From contig JAFGGU010000005.1 in NCBI GenBank assembly GCA_016930375.1, positions 50,806 through 114,805 on the forward strand: a DNA stretch of 64,000 nt. Reading direction: 5' to 3'. The notes under the pieces were generated by a model. That model had not been told where the DNA came from, did no database searches, and worked only from the letters and a program-made list of their open reading frames with translations. Within the stretch, counting starts at the first letter, position 1. Every line of letters starts with the position of its first letter. This document shows positions 45,913-55,900 of the stretch, piece by piece. The position numbers and the translations under genes were made by a program. The DNA is from Bacteroidales bacterium (lineage in GTDB: Bacteria > Bacteroidota > Bacteroidia > Bacteroidales > UBA10428).

Positions 45913-47792
45913 AAACCGCCAATTACCTTGCCCTACTTTCGGTTTTTACCCCTGCAACCCAGGTCAGGGCCCAACAGATGACCAGCAATAAACCCAACAT
46001 CCTCTGGATCGTCAGCGAGGACAACAGCGCCGGGTATCTGCACTGTTATGGCAATCACTATGCCACCACACCGAACATTGACAACCTGGCCGGAAAAGGA
46101 TTCCTTTACAACCGTGCCTATGCCAACAGTCCGGTTTGCTCCCCGGCCCGCAATTCGATCCTTACCGGCGCCTATGCCGCTTCCAACGGCAATGAGCAGA
46201 TGCGCAGCAATTACAGCACGTCGGACAGGATCGGGACCTATGCCGGATACCTGCGCCAGGCCGGATACTATTGCACCAACAATTCAAAGACCGATTACAA
46301 TTCCGGCAGCATCGATCCAAATAAGATCTGGGATGAAAGCAGTAATAAGGCCACGTATAAGAACAGGCCGGCAGGTAAACCTTTCTTTGCAGTTTTCAAC
46401 CTCATGACTACACACGAAAGCAGTATTCACAATCCTGTTCCTGCTGAAAAGCTGAGACATGACCCCGCTAAAATAACACTGGCACCCTATCATCCCGATA
46501 CCAAAGAAATGCGGCACGATTATGCACAGTATTATGACAATATGGAAGATATGGATGCCCAGGTGGGAAAATTACTGAAGGAATTGGAGGAAAGCGGCCT
46601 TGCAGAAAGCACCATTGTCTTTTATTATGGTGACAACGGCGGAGTAATTGCCCGCAGCAAGCGATATGTATATGAATCCGGCACCCGGATACCCCTGGTC
46701 ATTTACATACCTGAAAAGTTCAAAGATCTTTATCCTGCGGAAAGGCCGGGACAACAGGTCAGCCGTATCGTCAGCTTTGTAGACCTGGCCCCTACCCTGC
46801 TCAGCATCGTTGGAGCCCCGATACCCGAATACATGCAGGGCCATGCCTTTCTGGGCGCAAAGAAAACGGGTGACCCGGAATATGCTTTCATGACACGGGG
46901 CCGGATGGATGAACGGTATGATATGTCAAGGGCTGTCAGGGACCGGAAATACAGGTATATAAGGAATTATATGCCTTTCCGCATTTATGGGCAGCATCTC
47001 GATTACCTGTTCAATGCACCATCTGCAAGATCTTGGGAGACGGCATACAAAGAGGGGAAATGCAATGCCATGCAAAGTGCCTTCTGGCAAACCAAACCGG
47101 TTGAAGAACTGTACGATATGGAAAATGATCCATGGGAGGTGCATAACCTGGCCGGAGATCCGGCACTCCACGAGGTGTTGGTAAGGATGCGGAAGGCCCT
47201 GACCCATTGGATGATCGATATCAAAGATGTGGGCTTGATCCCAGAGACCGATTACGACAGGTTCGCCGGCGGGCAGTCGATGTACGATTACATGCGGTCG
47301 GATTCATGTCCGCTCCAACTCCTGATCCAGGCATCCGGTTGGGCTGTCCTGGGAAATCCGGATGATGTAGGATCAGGTGTTAAATTCCTGCACAACAGCC
47401 ACAGTGCTATCCGGTACTGGGGAGCAACCGGACTGCTGATTCGAAAAGAGAGCGCCAGGTCCGCCATTCCCGAACTCACCAGCGCAGGTGAGGATCCCTC
47501 CTCCGCAGTAGCAACCCTGGCCGCTGAAGCCCTGTGGGGTTTGGGTGAAACGAAACCCGCTGCTGCCATTTATAACCGCATTCTCCTGGATACAGTGTCT
47601 TTCGATATGACCGACAGGAACTTTGCGCTTAACAGCATCGATGCCATTGATTGCAATAGCATGGAAATCAAGGATACCATCAGGCAATTTTATCTGAAAC
47701 ACAAATCATCCCTGACGGGATTCGCCCGGTACAATGCCTATGATGCCCTGATGTCGGAATGGCTGCTGAAAAAGTGGAATGTCATAGAGTAA
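45909..47792 (+). CDS. Family S1 sulfatase (SGSH-like) with C-terminal HEAT-like extension
   Basis: 627 residues, signal peptide ending VRAQ. The formylglycine site is SPVCSPARNSILTGAY. The first metal motif is WIVSEDNSAGYLHCYG (Glu-Asp instead of Asp-Asp) and the usual GKWH is replaced by NNSKTDYNSG, a variant of the SGSH-like sulfatase group in which the Lys is kept. YYGDNGGVIARSKRYVYESG supplies later active-site residues. The last ~170 residues, from DYMRSDSCPLQLLIQASGWAV onward, are helical with HEAT-like features (IRYWGATGLLI, AVATLAAEALWGLGE). It overlaps the ankyrin gene by 4 bases. Confidence 0.9.
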   Translation: MKTANYLALLSVFTPATQVRAQQMTSNKPNILWIVSEDNSAGYLHCYGNHYATTPNIDNLAGKGFLYNRAYANSPVCSPARNSILTGAYAASNGNEQMRSNYSTSDRIGTYAGYLRQAGYYCTNNSKTDYNSGSIDPNKIWDESSNKATYKNRPAGKPFFAVFNLMTTHESSIHNPVPAEKLRHDPAKITLAPYHPDTKEMRHDYAQYYDNMEDMDAQVGKLLKELEESGLAESTIVFYYGDNGGVIARSKRYVYESGTRIPLVIYIPEKFKDLYPAERPGQQVSRIVSFVDLAPTLLSIVGAPIPEYMQGHAFLGAKKTGDPEYAFMTRGRMDERYDMSRAVRDRKYRYIRNYMPFRIYGQHLDYLFNAPSARSWETAYKEGKCNAMQSAFWQTKPVEELYDMENDPWEVHNLAGDPALHEVLVRMRKALTHWMIDIKDVGLIPETDYDRFAGGQSMYDYMRSDSCPLQLLIQASGWAVLGNPDDVGSGVKFLHNSHSAIRYWGATGLLIRKESARSAIPELTSAGEDPSSAVATLAAEALWGLGETKPAAAIYNRILLDTVSFDMTDRNFALNSIDAIDCNSMEIKDTIRQFYLKHKSSLTGFARYNAYDALMSEWLLKKWNVIE

Positions 47793-47806
47793 CTTAAAAG
47801 AATCTC

Positions 47807-49051
47807 ATGCTCTCACTCGAAAATCCCGTTGCTTTTCAGATCATGACCAAGCCGTATGGCCCGGTTTGCAACCTGAACTGCACCTATTGCTACTACCTCG
47901 AAAAGAAGAAATTATATCCCGGAATACGCGATTTCAGGATGACTGATGAACTCCTCGAAATCTACACAAAACAATATATCGAATCGCAGGATGTGCCTTT
48001 TGTGACCTTTACCTGGCAGGGAGGTGAGCCCACCCTCATGGGAATCGATTTTTATAAAAAAGCGGTTCAACTTCAACAGAAGTACGGGAAAGGGAAGAAA
48101 ATCGAAAATGCATTTCAGACCAATGGCACCCTGATCAACGAGGACTGGTGCAGGTTCCTGCATGAAAATAATTTCCTGGTCGGGATCTCCGTGGACGGTC
48201 CAAAGGAAATCCATGACATGCACCGGACCCATGCATCGGGCAAGGCATCATTCGACCAGGTAGTGTCGGCCATTGAAATGTTTCAAAAGTTCAGGGTAGA
48301 ATTCAATACCCTTACCGTAGTCCACAGAGACAATGCCCGACATGCAACGGAAATCTATAAATTCCTGAAAAAGGTTGGCAGTGGCTACATTCAATTCATT
48401 CCGATTGTCGAACGAATGAACATGAATGCCGGCGAAGACGAGATCAGACTGGTGGGACCGGAATACCAGACTGCCACGCAGGTCACACCCTGGACCGTTG
48501 ATCCTGTTGAATATGGTGAATTCCTGATCACCATCTTTGACGAATGGGTGCGCAATGATGTGGGCAGGTACTTTGTTCAGATCTTCGATGTTACCCTGGC
48601 CAACTGGGTCGGAGAGCCTCCCGGATTATGTGTGTTTAGTGAAACCTGTGGTAATGCAATGGTTATGGAGCATAACGGTGATTTGTACACTTGTGATCAT
48701 TTTGTATATCCGCATCACAGGCTGGGAAATATTCGCACCACACCCATCCGTTCCATGGCCCAGGGTGCGCAGCAATTTACCTTTGGCCAGAATAAGCTGC
48801 TGAAACTTCCCGCATATTGCATTCAGTGTGAGTATCGATTTGCCTGTCATGGAGAATGCCCGAAGCACAGGTTTGAATTTTCACCCGACGGGGAAAGAGG
48901 CCTCAATTATTTGTGCAAAGCCTATAAGATGTTCTTCCGGTACGTTCATCCCTATATGCAATACATGGGAGACGAACTGGCCGCCAAAAGAGCCCCGGCC
49001 AATGTGATGGCGTGGGCGAGGAGGTATAGGGAGTATGGGGGTAAACAGTAA
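47807..49051 (+). CDS. Anaerobic sulfatase-maturating enzyme (radical SAM, SPASM)
   Basis: 414-residue cytoplasmic enzyme converting the active-site Cys (or Ser) of sulfatases to C-alpha-formylglycine before export. The radical SAM cluster motif is CNLNCTYC (Cys21, 25, 28), followed by TWQGGEPTLMG. The C-terminal SPASM domain has CDHF, CIQCEYRFACHGECPKHRF and a final Cys near NYLCKAY for auxiliary 4Fe-4S clusters. It starts 14 bases after the last sulfatase, and all five sulfatases are of the Cys type it can modify. The last residues GKQ and the stop codon are encoded by the tandem GTAAACA repeat that follows. Confidence 0.96.
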   Translation: MLSLENPVAFQIMTKPYGPVCNLNCTYCYYLEKKKLYPGIRDFRMTDELLEIYTKQYIESQDVPFVTFTWQGGEPTLMGIDFYKKAVQLQQKYGKGKKIENAFQTNGTLINEDWCRFLHENNFLVGISVDGPKEIHDMHRTHASGKASFDQVVSAIEMFQKFRVEFNTLTVVHRDNARHATEIYKFLKKVGSGYIQFIPIVERMNMNAGEDEIRLVGPEYQTATQVTPWTVDPVEYGEFLITIFDEWVRNDVGRYFVQIFDVTLANWVGEPPGLCVFSETCGNAMVMEHNGDLYTCDHFVYPHHRLGNIRTTPIRSMAQGAQQFTFGQNKLLKLPAYCIQCEYRFACHGECPKHRFEFSPDGERGLNYLCKAYKMFFRYVHPYMQYMGDELAAKRAPANVMAWARRYREYGGKQ

Positions 49052-49115
49052 ACAGTAAACAGTAAACGGTAAACAGTAATCGGTAATCGGTAATCGGTGA
49101 TCGGTGATCGGTGAT
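49041..49115. repeat. Tandem-word repeat (GTAAACA, drifting to GTAATCG and GTGATCG)
   Basis: About ten 7-bp words in direct repeat, changing stepwise from GTAAACA through GTAATCG to GTGATCG. It begins inside the maturase gene and supplies its last codons and stop. No inverted partner is evident. Confidence 0.85.
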
Positions 49116-49127
49116 CATTGGTCCGTA

Positions 49128-49207
49128 TTTGGTGAGCCCCATTGGGGCGACCCGTTAATAGAAACAAACCATATTCCGCATCCCCTAAGCCCCATAGGGG
49201 CGACCTG
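49128..49207. repeat. Two direct copies of an AGCCCCATTGGGGCGACC word
   Basis: AGCCCCATTGGGGCGACC at about 49136 and AGCCCCATAGGGGCGACC at about 49188 differ at one position; each has a CCCC/GGGG hairpin core. They lie in the 379-base gene-free stretch after the maturase gene. Confidence 0.7.
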
Positions 49208-49257
49208 ATTGTATTATTTATCCGGCGATTAAAGTTGACAATTTAAATTTCTTATAA

Positions 49258-49420
49258 TGATTGGGCTAAAGCCCAAAGATCAATTGATTATAGCATACCC
49301 CGGGCTAAAGCCCGGGGCTATTGATAACTCTCCAATCAAGCCGTCTTCAATAGCCCCAGGCTTTAGCCTGGGGTATCCATCAGGTAATTAAAACTGGGCT
49401 TTAGCCCCAGAAAAGCCCAT
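49258..49420. repeat. Four-hairpin REP-like element (GGGCTAAAGCCC)
   Basis: Four GC-rich hairpins in symmetric order: GGGCTAAAGCCC, CCCCGGGCTAAAGCCCGGGG, CCCCAGGCTTTAGCCTGGGG and GGGCTTTAGCCC. The first two read GCTAAAGC and the last two GCTTTAGC, so the whole is an inverted pair of hairpin pairs, the same layout as the elements at 26914 and 29529 but with a different word. It abuts the 3' end of the esterase gene. With the two features before it, this explains nearly all of 49052-49430; no gene is seen there. Confidence 0.82.
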
Positions 49421-49430
49421 CCCCAATTTA

Positions 49431-50663
49431 TTAATACATCACCGAGGCAAAAAACGCCTTCATCTCCGCTGCATAATACACCCCATAGTTATAGAAAGTC
49501 GCTTTGGTCTGTGCATCGGGTTTCCAATCGAAGAAGGCATGACCGGCACCGCCAACCTGTAAATACTGCGCACGCTGACCGGCTTTCACCAAGGCATCCA
49601 CAAATTCCTTCACCATCTCATCCTTGATCAGAAAGTCCTGGGTGCCCCGGGTCAGGTACTGGGGAACTGCTCTTTCCGAAGCATTCGGGATGTGGTTCAG
49701 GGGAGCCACGGCCGCCTTCCAGATATCGTCGGCAGCGGGATCATCGGAATAATGATTCAGCATGTTCCCGCCAAAAACACCGTAGCTGGGAGCAGCGGCC
49801 TTGATCGACGCCAGCATTTCAGTCCGTACCTGTTCCACTGTTTTATTCTTCGGGAGGTAAGAAGGCATGAACTCAAAAACACCTGGAGTTTTTCCAAATC
49901 CGCCTTTGCCGATCATGTTGGGCATCACTGAAGCAGCGGCCGACAAATGACCGCCGGCGCTGTCTCCGGTTAGTCCGATCCGGGTCGGATCACCGCCGTA
50001 TTCCGCAGCATGCTCCATGATATGGGCAATGGCACCATACACATCCTCGATGATATTGGCCATAGTATTGTTGGTGGGATCACCATCCAACTTACCGGCC
50101 CAGCGGTAATCGATGCTGAAAACGACAAATTTTCCGTCCTTGGTGAGTTCACGGGCCAGGCCGCGCATGATGTCCTCAGTATTGGAAGCCCATCCGCCGC
50201 CATGGATGATGATGATGCAAGGCAGATTTTTGGCTCCTTTTGGGGAATATACGTCATATTTGAGTGTTTTTACGCCCGGTTTGGCATATACAACATCCTG
50301 GGTCACGTTAATGTGGGCAACGGCTTCCTTTTCAATGAAAGAGGCGCCAATGTGCTTATTCTGGTCGATTGTGATTTTGAACGGACTGGCCATCGATTCA
50401 TAGTACATGGCGCCCCATCTTCCGGTAACGGAATAATAACAGGCATCCAGTACAAATCCCGAAGCCGGAGTGCCCGTAACGGTGATGATGGTCCCTTTGG
50501 GATATTTGCCATCGGCCGGCAAGGGTGGATTTATCTGTACCGTACCATTGACCGGTTTATCCAGCGTAACTGTAAATGATTCCGTCTGGGAAAAAAGGCT
50601 CACTGATCCTGTGAGGGAAGCCAGGGCAAACACTCCGATCTTTTGCAATATTGTATGTTTCAT
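49431..50663 (-). CDS. Alpha/beta hydrolase (BD-FAE/esterase-like) with N-terminal bacterial repeat domain
   Basis: 410 residues with a signal peptide (to about residue 26, SVSLFSQ). Residues about 28-110 form an InlB-B/Flg_new-type repeat domain (TVTLDKPVNGTVQINPPLPADGKYPKGTIITV is broken by loops). The hydrolase domain carries the oxyanion HGGGWAS, the nucleophile elbow GDSAGGHLS, an Asp in TRGTQDFLI and a His in GGAGHAFFDW. Such HSL/BD-FAE-type enzymes remove acetyl or feruloyl groups from polysaccharides. Location beside the PUL suggests glycan de-esterification (inference). Confidence 0.85.
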   Translation of the reverse strand: MKHTILQKIGVFALASLTGSVSLFSQTESFTVTLDKPVNGTVQINPPLPADGKYPKGTIITVTGTPASGFVLDACYYSVTGRWGAMYYESMASPFKITIDQNKHIGASFIEKEAVAHINVTQDVVYAKPGVKTLKYDVYSPKGAKNLPCIIIIHGGGWASNTEDIMRGLARELTKDGKFVVFSIDYRWAGKLDGDPTNNTMANIIEDVYGAIAHIMEHAAEYGGDPTRIGLTGDSAGGHLSAAASVMPNMIGKGGFGKTPGVFEFMPSYLPKNKTVEQVRTEMLASIKAAAPSYGVFGGNMLNHYSDDPAADDIWKAAVAPLNHIPNASERAVPQYLTRGTQDFLIKDEMVKEFVDALVKAGQRAQYLQVGGAGHAFFDWKPDAQTKATFYNYGVYYAAEMKAFFASVMY

Positions 50664-50794
50664 GGTTGTGAAAAATGGTTAATAATTTATGTATACAAAG
50701 GTGTTTATTACAATGACCCCGCTTGGCATACTTTGTATGACAACAGAAAAAAATAAAATACAATCCGGTTCTTCTACAGGTTCATCAAAAAGAC

Positions 50795-51688
50795 CTAAAG
50801 CTTCTTCACCCAGTCGAACAACGGCAGCATCCATTCTTCAGGTTTAAGATTCAGGATGAACCCATGATTGCCCTTTGGCATGAGATGCATTTCGGCGGGC
50901 ACTTTCTTTTTGACCAGAGCCTGGTAAAACCGGATGCTGTTATCAACCGGCACTGCCGTATCATCGCCCGTGTGGGTAAGCCAGGTCGGAGGTGTACCGG
51001 ATGTGACCTGCAATTCATTGGAGAAAAGCTGTATTTGTTCAGCAGTCGGATTTTTACCCAGAAGGTTATTCCGCGATCCCATGTGAGTAAGGCTGTCGGT
51101 CATGCTGATCACAGGGTACACCAGGATCATAAAATCGGGCCGTAAATTTACTTTTTCAGGATTCGGTATATAGGATTTGTTGTAATGCGTGCCGGCTGTG
51201 GAAGCGAGGTGCCCTCCGGCCGAAAAACCCATGATGCCGATCCTGCCTGTATCGACTTTCCACTCTGAAGCCCGCTGCCGGACTGTCTTAATGGCTTGCT
51301 GGGCATCCTGCAGGGGGCCGATGGATTTGTCCGTCATGATGGAATCACTTGGTAACCTGTATTTCAGTACAAAGGCAGCAATGCCTCTTTGGGCGAATGC
51401 CTGGGCGATTGCCGTACCTTCGAGCCTGTAACTTTCGTGCTGGTATCCGCCTCCCGGACAAATCACCACTGCGGCTCCGGTTGCCAGGTCCAGTTGCGGA
51501 AGGAAAACAGTGAGCGTGGGTACTGATACCTTCTGGTAACCGTGCAGAATGCCCTGGTCATACACGGCGACCTCTTTCATTTTGTTAGGGATACTGTTGG
51601 GGATCTCCCCGGGGTAAAGGGGAATTACCTGCTGGGCAATTATCTGCATGGATGCGGAAAACATTAGGATGGATAAAAAAGATCTCAT
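50795..51688 (-). CDS. Alpha/beta hydrolase, acetylxylan-esterase/BD-FAE-like
   Basis: 297 residues from the ATG at 51688 (the track start at 51718 lies before the signal peptide MRSFLSILMFSASMQIIAQQ). Catalytic parts: oxyanion region VICPGGGYQHES, nucleophile GFSAGGHLAST, Asp in HTGDDTAVPVDNS and His in MPKGNHGFIL. It starts with VIPLYPGEIPNS, a typical N-terminus of exported xylan/pectin esterases in Bacteroidota. It probably deacylates oligosaccharides for the neighbouring PUL. It is about 130 bases from the next hydrolase gene in the same direction. Confidence 0.87.
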   Translation of the reverse strand: MRSFLSILMFSASMQIIAQQVIPLYPGEIPNSIPNKMKEVAVYDQGILHGYQKVSVPTLTVFLPQLDLATGAAVVICPGGGYQHESYRLEGTAIAQAFAQRGIAAFVLKYRLPSDSIMTDKSIGPLQDAQQAIKTVRQRASEWKVDTGRIGIMGFSAGGHLASTAGTHYNKSYIPNPEKVNLRPDFMILVYPVISMTDSLTHMGSRNNLLGKNPTAEQIQLFSNELQVTSGTPPTWLTHTGDDTAVPVDNSIRFYQALVKKKVPAEMHLMPKGNHGFILNLKPEEWMLPLFDWVKKL

Positions 51689-51728
51689 GGGTTTCGGGAT
51701 TTGAATATACCGGAGCAAATGTATAAAG

Positions 51729-52877
51729 TTAATTCCTTAATTTTCCAATAACCAGCACTGGATTATCATTTTCGCCTGTTTGTTCATTCAGGATTGAAAT
51801 TCTATGCCTGACAACTTCATCAAGGTTCTTTGATTCCAGAGTTGCCTTTATCATTTTTTTCAGATCAAATGATGGATATGTGATAAAGGCAAGATCATTG
51901 TTCACAAAAACATAGTTACTCCATGGATCAATTTCTTCACGTATTCCGAAGTAGTCATTATAAAAACCTTTGATCTCAGAAACTGAATGATCCTTTTTAT
52001 TGATCCAATAACGGGTTAGTTTATCTGCATTCATACTATAAGTCTCTCCGTCGTCATTTATTTCAATTCGTGCATGTGCCTTGTTGGCCAGTAAAAAACC
52101 GGGAGCATTTACTGATATGTATACAAAATTCCCCACTTCATTGTTTTCAAAAGAAAACCGATCCTCCACGTTAAAAAAACAATAGGGCTCTATCCCGGTT
52201 CTTATAACTGTATACATCGTGTCATATTCTTTAGGCATATAGTATACATTGTTCAACACCCGTTCGATACTTGTTTGTAAACCAATACCCTTTACTTTAG
52301 GCGGAGCAATTCCATCCAGAATTCTACCTGAAGTGGACAAATAGTATAAATTGTATTCTTTATTCATGCGGGGAACCATAATCAGAACCGAATCATTTAA
52401 AACAATCATTTGGGAGATGATATTATCAACACCCGTTGGAATTCTTTTTATGGATTCATCTTTGCTGAGATTAAAAACCACTATGTGTTTTGAATCACCT
52501 CTGTGATTAATATAAAGTATATCATTGATCTTGTCCAATGCAAAGGCATCTACCCGCATAAATTCATCGGGACCTCTGCCAACCTTGGCCAAAGTTCTTA
52601 TGAACTTCCCTTTACCTGTGAATTGCAGGATCTTTTCATTATCAATTGTAATAATATACTTTTCGCTTACCAGGTAGTTCGTATATTGGCCCAGTAAAAC
52701 TTCATCCGACGTTTCCAGCCTAACCATATAGATATCAGTGATCATTTCACTCAAAAATATCTCTTTGACACTGCCTGGTTTTTGCAAATCAATTACAGGA
52801 ATTGATCTTTCCCTGGATGAACAATTGAAAAGCACTATGCAAATAGAAAAAAGGATGAATGATTTTTTATAGGTCAT
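51729..52877 (-). CDS. 6-bladed beta-propeller lipoprotein
   Basis: 382 residues with lipobox VLFNC (Cys about residue 19). Repeated blade units contain the pattern of an aromatic/hydrophobic strand followed by G-x-G-x-F, for example ILQFTGKGKFIRTLAKVGRGPDEFMRVDAFALD, the hallmark of the Bacteroidota NHL-like propeller family (DUF4934 type). Function is unknown; propellers usually bind ligands or proteins at the cell surface. It lies directly downstream of the RND genes. Two further members and a fragment sit at the right end of the window. Confidence 0.8.
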   Translation of the reverse strand: MTYKKSFILFSICIVLFNCSSRERSIPVIDLQKPGSVKEIFLSEMITDIYMVRLETSDEVLLGQYTNYLVSEKYIITIDNEKILQFTGKGKFIRTLAKVGRGPDEFMRVDAFALDKINDILYINHRGDSKHIVVFNLSKDESIKRIPTGVDNIISQMIVLNDSVLIMVPRMNKEYNLYYLSTSGRILDGIAPPKVKGIGLQTSIERVLNNVYYMPKEYDTMYTVIRTGIEPYCFFNVEDRFSFENNEVGNFVYISVNAPGFLLANKAHARIEINDDGETYSMNADKLTRYWINKKDHSVSEIKGFYNDYFGIREEIDPWSNYVFVNNDLAFITYPSFDLKKMIKATLESKNLDEVVRHRISILNEQTGENDNPVLVIGKLRN

Positions 52878-52943
52878 TATATGCTTTTTTGAGTTTTATA
52901 CACGAAGTCGTTATTAATCCGATGCAAAGATGATCTTCCATGC

Positions 52944-55900
52944 CTATTTCGCAAATTTTAAAAACAACGGCTGATAAACCAACAATGCGATCAGTGAAAA
53001 GATCAACCCGCCAATCGTCCCTGCTGCGAAGGCAAACCAGAAAACCTGGTGCTGACCTCCCCATACAAAGGGAACCAGTCCCAGCACAGTGGACAATGTC
53101 GTCAGTATTACAGGTAGGATCTTCTGATTATAAGCCTTCAGGTACAAGGGGAGCAAGGACTGGAATGGCTTTTTGCGTCTGAGATTGTTATAGTCATTGA
53201 TGATGTATATTCCTGAATTCACTACAATGCCGCACAGTAGAATAAATGCAGCAAATCCCCCCTGGTCAAAATTGAAACCGAACAGGTAAAAGGTCAGGAA
53301 CTCCCCGATGAACGCCACCGGTATCATGGCCATGATAGCCAGGGGCTGCAGCAGCGATTCGAGCAATATGGCACAAATGAAATAAATGATCAGCACAACC
53401 AGCAGAATTAAGTAATATTGCTTTTCATCCTCATGCCACCACCAGGTATACCTGTAGTCATTTGCCTTATAACCCAGCGGAAGCAGGGACGCCGTTTCTT
53501 CAACATTACGCTTAAGAACGCGTTTTGCCAATTCACCGGGACCAATAAAATCGTAGGCCACTACAAGCCTGTACTGTTGATTAAGTCTGTAAATGTCATT
53601 CCCCATCCTTCGTTTGCTGATACTACCCATGGAGAGGAGTTTTGTAGCTTTGTCACCCGTTTCCACAGGACCGTTTCTGATCCACCAGGCGTTGTATTTT
53701 GCAGATTCACCCGATACGAGCACCACGGGTGTAACTCCATTTTCGTCATAAACCGGGTTTAATTGCTGCTGGTACAACCTGCTTTGCAGAAATGCATAAT
53801 AATCATTCAGGGTATAGTCCTGCAGGGCAAAACTACGCAGATCAACCTGCAGGTAATACTCATTCAGCACCTGTACATCCCAGTCATCTTTCACTGTAAT
53901 TTCAATTCTGCCTACCCGTTGGTTTTTTTTGAGGCGTTCAGTTAGATCGGTGGCATAGGCATACAGCTGATCGTAATTGTATCCTTCAAGCACAATCCTA
54001 TTACCCAGAAAACCAGTGTACAAGGCATTGCTGAAACCCTGTCCTACTCCATAAATTCCCCAGTCAACACCGCCCAGGTTAATGGCTTTGGCAGTTAGTG
54101 CCTCCTTCAGGTAAAAAGGGAATGAACCGTTTTCAAACTCAGGCTTGAATTGAATGACTATAGAGGCATTCCGGTAATCGGTCACCGAGGTCTGAAAGAT
54201 TTGCACTTCTTCAAACCGGCTGATGAAATTCTCCATCTTCAGCATGCCTTCGTTCAGCTGTTGCACCGTGCATCCCTCGGGCATGCTGCCATTTACATAC
54301 AAAGTAGTGCGCTGTGGTTCACTGTAAAATGAGCTGTTGTAAACGTTCTGTGTGAATAACCGCAAAGAACCGCCAAGAGCTTTTTCAGCCACCGGTCTGG
54401 CTCTCTTTTTAACCCAGTCTCCGCCGATTGTTTTATTGTACAACCTGGCAAATTGCGTTTCCTTGTCAATTTTTTCCGGTAACCAGTGAATGGGAACACC
54501 AAAACCAAGTATCAGTAAAATGATGAATGCCCATCTGTATCGCCTTGTAAATTTTATCACCTTCAGATATGCCCGGTTGAACAGGATCACCTGTTTCTTC
54601 CTTCGGAAAACTACCCGGGTAATATTCTCACGCAGGGGAAGCTTTATCATCAGCGAGGGGATAAACCAGAGGGCGATAACCATGGAGACTGCCAGGTTCA
54701 CGATCATTACCCAGGCAAAGTCGGTGAGGTTGATGCGTTGCTTTTCCTCAAGGAAGAATATAACGCACAGCGATCCGATGGTTGTTAAAGTAGCTGCGAG
54801 AATAGCCAGAAATACGGTTTTATCACGATGATACCTGAAATGATCGATCATTACAATGCTGTTGGTGATGATCATGCCAAACGAGACACTGATGCCCGCC
54901 AGGGAATACAGGTGAATCTCGAGTTTAAGCAGGTAGTAAAATATTACAGCTATGATCAGGTTTGCGAAAAGGCTAAAGGTGATCAGGGTGAGATAACGCC
55001 ACTGCCTGCTTATGACAAGCACAAAAATCAGCAGAACCACCATGGAAGCCAGGGTGCGCCAGCCTATCGTACGGAGTTCCCTGGAAAGATACACGGTGTT
55101 ATCATTGGCCAGAAGAATGGAATAACCATGCGCCAGGTCCAGGCGCAGCTTTTCGATTTCTTCCTTCACCTTTTTGCTTACCTGTAAGGTATTGGCCCCG
55201 TCTTCGGCATAAACGACCATGAAAATGGCATTCAATCCATTGATCCTGTAATAATTCGAAGGTTGTTGCTCGCGGTAACGCACTGTTGCAACATCGCCAA
55301 GATGAATGATACGGCCATTGGCAGCGGTAACGGGAATGTCCTGCCATTCACGCTCTGTGGATCCCGAGTTTTGCAATACTACCCTTATCTCATTGACTCC
55401 GGTAACTTCCTGCCAGTCCTCACCCACACCGGCAATATCACGCCTGAAAAATGTGTTAATGGCAGAAGCCAGATTATTAACATCTATGCCCAACGTGTGA
55501 AGCTTCACGGGATCATAGGTGATTGCCCATTCGAACAGGGTGGCCCCGTACACGGCAACCTCATTCACTCCTCTAATCGCCGATAATTTCGGAACCAGGT
55601 TATTCTCGGCGTATTGTTGTATGAAAAACGGACTGGCACTGGCGTTCAGTGTATAGGTAAGAACAGCTGTTCTTCTCCTGCCTCCCGATCCTACCGACAG
55701 TTGCGGGTAAGTCACCTGTTTTGGCAATTCCTTATAAACCCTTCGTATTAGGGTGGCAACCTCAAAGCGAACAGCATCCAGACTGGCATTTTTCTTGAAA
55801 GTAAGATCAATGGTACCGCTTCCCTTTGATGATATGGAAGATATATCTTTCAATCCCTTCACCGCGCTGAACACTCCTTCTAGCTTTGAAGTAACCTCCT

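Noticed and set aside
49052-49430. A short gene in the 379-base gap after the maturase
   Set aside because: The stretch is made of tandem words and GC-rich hairpins; small ORFs there are antisense or repeat translations.
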